Below, in pieces: positions 12,929 through 15,110 of a stretch of DNA of 15,110 nt (position 1 is its first letter; every line of letters begins with the position of its first letter). The position numbers were made by a program, and so were the translations under genes. Origin of the DNA: Anaerolineales bacterium (lineage in GTDB: Bacteria > Chloroflexota > Anaerolineae > Anaerolineales > Villigracilaceae); contig JAICRQ010000028.1 of the NCBI GenBank assembly GCA_025966435.1, positions 1-15,110 on the forward strand, read 5' to 3'. The notes beneath the pieces were generated by a model, which had not been told where the DNA came from, did not search any database, and was given only the letters and a program-made list of their open reading frames with translations.

Positions 12929-14065
12929 TTACAGGAAGAATAGTGCTGCGGAGAGAAATGCCGCAGCGGCAGTAATAAACACTATGATCCAGGCAAGGAT
13001 CTTGCCAGATCGATTGCTCAAGGCAAGTTCTTCGCGAAAGCCTGTGAATGAGCGCCACAGCCAGAGGAAGACTGCCAGCAATATGAGCGGTAGGATCAAT
13101 CCGGCTGGAGTCAACGCCCCGGATGCAAACATGGCAAACAGGCTGAACGCTCCATACAGTCCAAGACCTAGTCCCGCACCGACCGACATACCTTTGGTAT
13201 ATACCGGTCCGCCGCTTTGCGCTGTGAGCGAGAGCCCCACCAGACCGATCGAACCGAGCAGGAGTGCGGTCGAAAGAGCGTTAATCTCCGGCGTGACCCC
13301 GCGGCGTACGAGGGAATAAATATATATCGGCATGGTCTGTTCTCGAATGCCTTTGGTGAACGCTGTAATAAGGTAATCATCCAGCGAGAGGGTGAAAGCC
13401 ATTAACGCGCCGCCGATAATACCCGGCATGAGTAAAGGCAGTGTAACTCGTTTGAAAGTCTGCCATTCGTCTGCGCCAAGGTCAGCAGCAGCCTCCTCCA
13501 GCGTACGATCAAAATCTGCCAAACGCGCCCGCACAATAATGTAAACAAACGGAATATCGAAGGCAATATGAGAGATGGTGATCGTGTGGAGTCCGCTGGT
13601 GGCTCGCATTCCAAAGGCATTCTCCAGAAACGGAAACAAGGCTTGGTTAAAAAACAACAGCAGCGCAATCCCCATCACAATCTCGGGGATGACGATCGGC
13701 AGATATAAATTGGCATCGAACACCGTACGCAATTTGAAGCGGTAACGCTCCATGGCGAGAGCCGTCAGCGTTCCGATCAGCGTGGCGACAATCGTTGTGA
13801 TCACTCCGACAATCAAGCTATTGCGCGCCGCATCCAGCAATTCCTCGTTTTGTGTCAGGGCAAGGTACCATTCCGTGGAAAAGCCAGTAAAGACCGCGAC
13901 GGAACGTGTATTGTTAAACGAAAAGATGATCAGAATCAATACGGGCAAATACAGGAAGCCAAACACAAGCGCGGCATTACTTCCTAAGAGCCAGTTACCA
14001 ATCCGGGTTCGAAGGCGAACCTGCTGGCGCGGGTAGGCGGGAAACACTGCGGATCGAGTGGTCAC
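12929..14065 (-). CDS. potC: Spermidine/putrescine ABC transporter permease, PotC-like with extra C-terminal membrane region
   Basis: A 378-residue inner-membrane permease that with PotB forms the channel for polyamines. The core (about 30-285) has six membrane segments and the EAA loop LEEAAADLGADEW---LPLLMPG at about 189-215, which docks on PotA. It starts with GTG, overlapping the potB stop by four bases, so the two are translationally coupled. PotC proteins usually stop near residue 265-285; this one continues for about 95 residues with three more hydrophobic spans (about 295-313, 320-338, 355-376). The extension is in frame with no sign of a sequencing frameshift. Its function is unknown. 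Confidence 0.88.
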   Translation of the reverse strand: MTTRSAVFPAYPRQQVRLRTRIGNWLLGSNAALVFGFLYLPVLILIIFSFNNTRSVAVFTGFSTEWYLALTQNEELLDAARNSLIVGVITTIVATLIGTLTALAMERYRFKLRTVFDANLYLPIVIPEIVMGIALLLFFNQALFPFLENAFGMRATSGLHTITISHIAFDIPFVYIIVRARLADFDRTLEEAAADLGADEWQTFKRVTLPLLMPGIIGGALMAFTLSLDDYLITAFTKGIREQTMPIYIYSLVRRGVTPEINALSTALLLGSIGLVGLSLTAQSGGPVYTKGMSVGAGLGLGLYGAFSLFAMFASGALTPAGLILPLILLAVFLWLWRSFTGFREELALSNRSGKILAWIIVFITAAAAFLSAALFFL

Positions 14066-14973
14066 ATCGCCCTCCGGGTCTCTTCACTGCTCGAGCGGAA
14101 GTAGGCAATCACGCCGATCAGCACCAATAACATGAGGATGAGCGACATCGATGCTCCAAATGGCCAGTTGCGCGATACGCCAAACTGGCGGTTGATCAGC
14201 GTCCCGATCATTTCGATCTTTCCGCCGCCCATAATGTCTGGCGTGATGAACGCGCCGACCACCGGCACAAAGACTAGCACGAGCGCGGCGATCACGCCGG
14301 GGAGCGTCATAGGCAACATTACCCGCAGGAAGGCGCGCCAGGGTGGCGCTCCCAGGTCTGAGGCGGCTTCCATCAGCGAATGGTCAAATTTTTCAATGGA
14401 GGCATACATCGGCAGGACCGCGAACGGCAGGTAGCCATAGATCAGTCCCACATTGACCGCGAACTCATTGAACAGTAACTCAAGCGGCTGGTTGATTAAA
14501 TTCAAATTCATCAAGAAGGAGTTGAGCAGTCCTTCTGTGGCAAGCACTTGTTTGAGTGCATACGTGCGCACCAAGAAGTTTGTCCAGAAGGGAATGATGA
14601 CGAGGATCATGAGCGCATCACGCAAGACCGGTCGCTGCCTTGAAATGAAGTAGGACAGTGGGTACCCGAGAAGAATACACCAAAAGGTTACGATCAAGGC
14701 AATACGCACTGAATGTCCAAAGATACCAATGTAGAGGAACGGGTCGCAGTCTGGTCCGGAAAACTCCGAAGCGCAGGCATTGAACAACTGCTGGTAATTT
14801 TCCAGGGAGTAGACGGGTGGAAGCTTGATGCCACCTGCCCGGCCGCGCTCCACAAGGCTGATGAATAATACGATCAGCAGAGGCAGGTTGAAGAACAACA
14901 GAATCCACAACGCCCCCGGGCTCACCAGGCCAAATAATTGCAGACTCTTTTTACGTCGAAAGGATTTCAACAT
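14062..14973 (-). CDS. potB: Spermidine/putrescine ABC transporter permease, PotB-like
   Basis: A 303-residue inner-membrane permease, partner of PotC. A basic N-terminus (KSFRRKKS) precedes the first membrane helix; six helices are visible, and the EAA loop MEAASDLGAPPWRAFLRVML lies at about 201-220, followed by PMTLPG. The SYFISR and PFWTNFLVRTYA segments are typical of PotB. A large loop after the first helix carries two cysteines (CASEFSGPDC), perhaps a disulfide outside the membrane. The ATG at 14973 is preferred: it lies 10 bases after the potA stop with AAGG in front, whereas the ATG at 15039 would overlap potA by 56 bases and add an Arg-rich stretch that is potA read in another frame. 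Confidence 0.9.
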   Translation of the reverse strand: MLKSFRRKKSLQLFGLVSPGALWILLFFNLPLLIVLFISLVERGRAGGIKLPPVYSLENYQQLFNACASEFSGPDCDPFLYIGIFGHSVRIALIVTFWCILLGYPLSYFISRQRPVLRDALMILVIIPFWTNFLVRTYALKQVLATEGLLNSFLMNLNLINQPLELLFNEFAVNVGLIYGYLPFAVLPMYASIEKFDHSLMEAASDLGAPPWRAFLRVMLPMTLPGVIAALVLVFVPVVGAFITPDIMGGGKIEMIGTLINRQFGVSRNWPFGASMSLILMLLVLIGVIAYFRSSSEETRRAM

Positions 14974-14983
14974 GGGATCTGCC

Positions 14984-15110
14984 TTATTCCGTGAGAAGTC
15001 GCGAAGACGAGTACGCAAACGAGACCGACGCCTCTTCACCGATCTGAATAATTTCGTGATGCCCTTGCAAGATATTCTGCTCGCGCACCCGGACTTTTTG
15101 ACCGCCGGCA
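14984..15110 (-). CDS. potA: Spermidine/putrescine ABC transporter ATPase PotA, C-terminal end only
   Basis: The last 41 residues of a reading frame that enters from the right edge and stops with TAA at 14986-14984. The visible part (VRVREQNILQGHHEIIQIGE and on to SSSRLLTE) has the strand pattern of the TOBE domain that ends PotA-type ATPases. The ATP-binding part lies outside the window. Its place directly before potB, in the usual potABCD order, is the main support. Confidence 0.7.
   Translation of the reverse strand, partial: AGGQKVRVREQNILQGHHEIIQIGEEASVSFAYSSSRLLTE

Noticed and set aside
14973..15039. Upstream ATG giving PotB 22 more residues
   Set aside because: The added stretch is the end of potA read in another frame, Arg-rich, without a ribosome site.

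Overview
The window reads as a bacterial chromosome segment of moderate GC. It is most likely from an anaerobic or facultative Chloroflexota (Anaerolineae-like) organism. This rests on the Thr-Glu-Ala-Pro linker of the lipoprotein, the tungsten-type aldehyde:ferredoxin oxidoreductase and the general look of the proteins; no 16S or other marker is present, so the assignment is tentative.

Region 1 (1 to about 1515) is a stretch of integron gene cassettes read leftward. Two complete attC recombination sites (553-664 and 1137-1261) and one cut by the window edge (1-28) share the core GTTRGSC boxes and a TGCACGC inner box. They separate three cassettes: a DsrE-like protein without cysteine, a DUF4177-like small protein, and a short putative membrane peptide whose stop codon lies inside its attC. 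For the first two cassettes, the first seven bases are exactly complementary to the R'' box of the cassette's own attC, as expected of real cassettes. No integrase gene is in the window, but an attI-like core lies near 1508.

Region 2 (about 1515-1908) holds the 3' part of a tRNA-Thr(CGT) gene (1691-1740) with no recognisable 5' half, then a long perfect hairpin and a good promoter. I read this as the far boundary of an island inserted at tRNA-Thr, with the cassettes on the island side and the native chromosome to the right.

Region 3 (1930-3036, + strand) is a single BCS1-like AAA ATPase gene, convergent with the next block.

Region 4 (3065 to the right edge, all on the - strand) looks like a locus for polyamine uptake and breakdown. 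In transcription order from the right edge it has potA (C-terminus only), potB, potC, potD, a 66-residue unknown, an Lrp/AsnC regulator, a saccharopine-dehydrogenase-family protein resembling carboxynorspermidine dehydrogenase, a tungsten aldehyde:ferredoxin oxidoreductase, a lactaldehyde/succinate-semialdehyde-type aldehyde dehydrogenase, a gamma-aminobutyraldehyde dehydrogenase (PatD-like) and a class III aminotransferase. The proposed logic: PotABCD imports putrescine or spermidine, the aminotransferase makes aminobutyraldehyde (and GABA to succinate semialdehyde), the two aldehyde dehydrogenases oxidise the aldehydes with NAD(P), and the oxidoreductase may do so with ferredoxin, all probably under the Lrp protein. 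Terminators and promoters split this block into at least three transcription units (pot; lrp with the dehydrogenase; AOR to aminotransferase).
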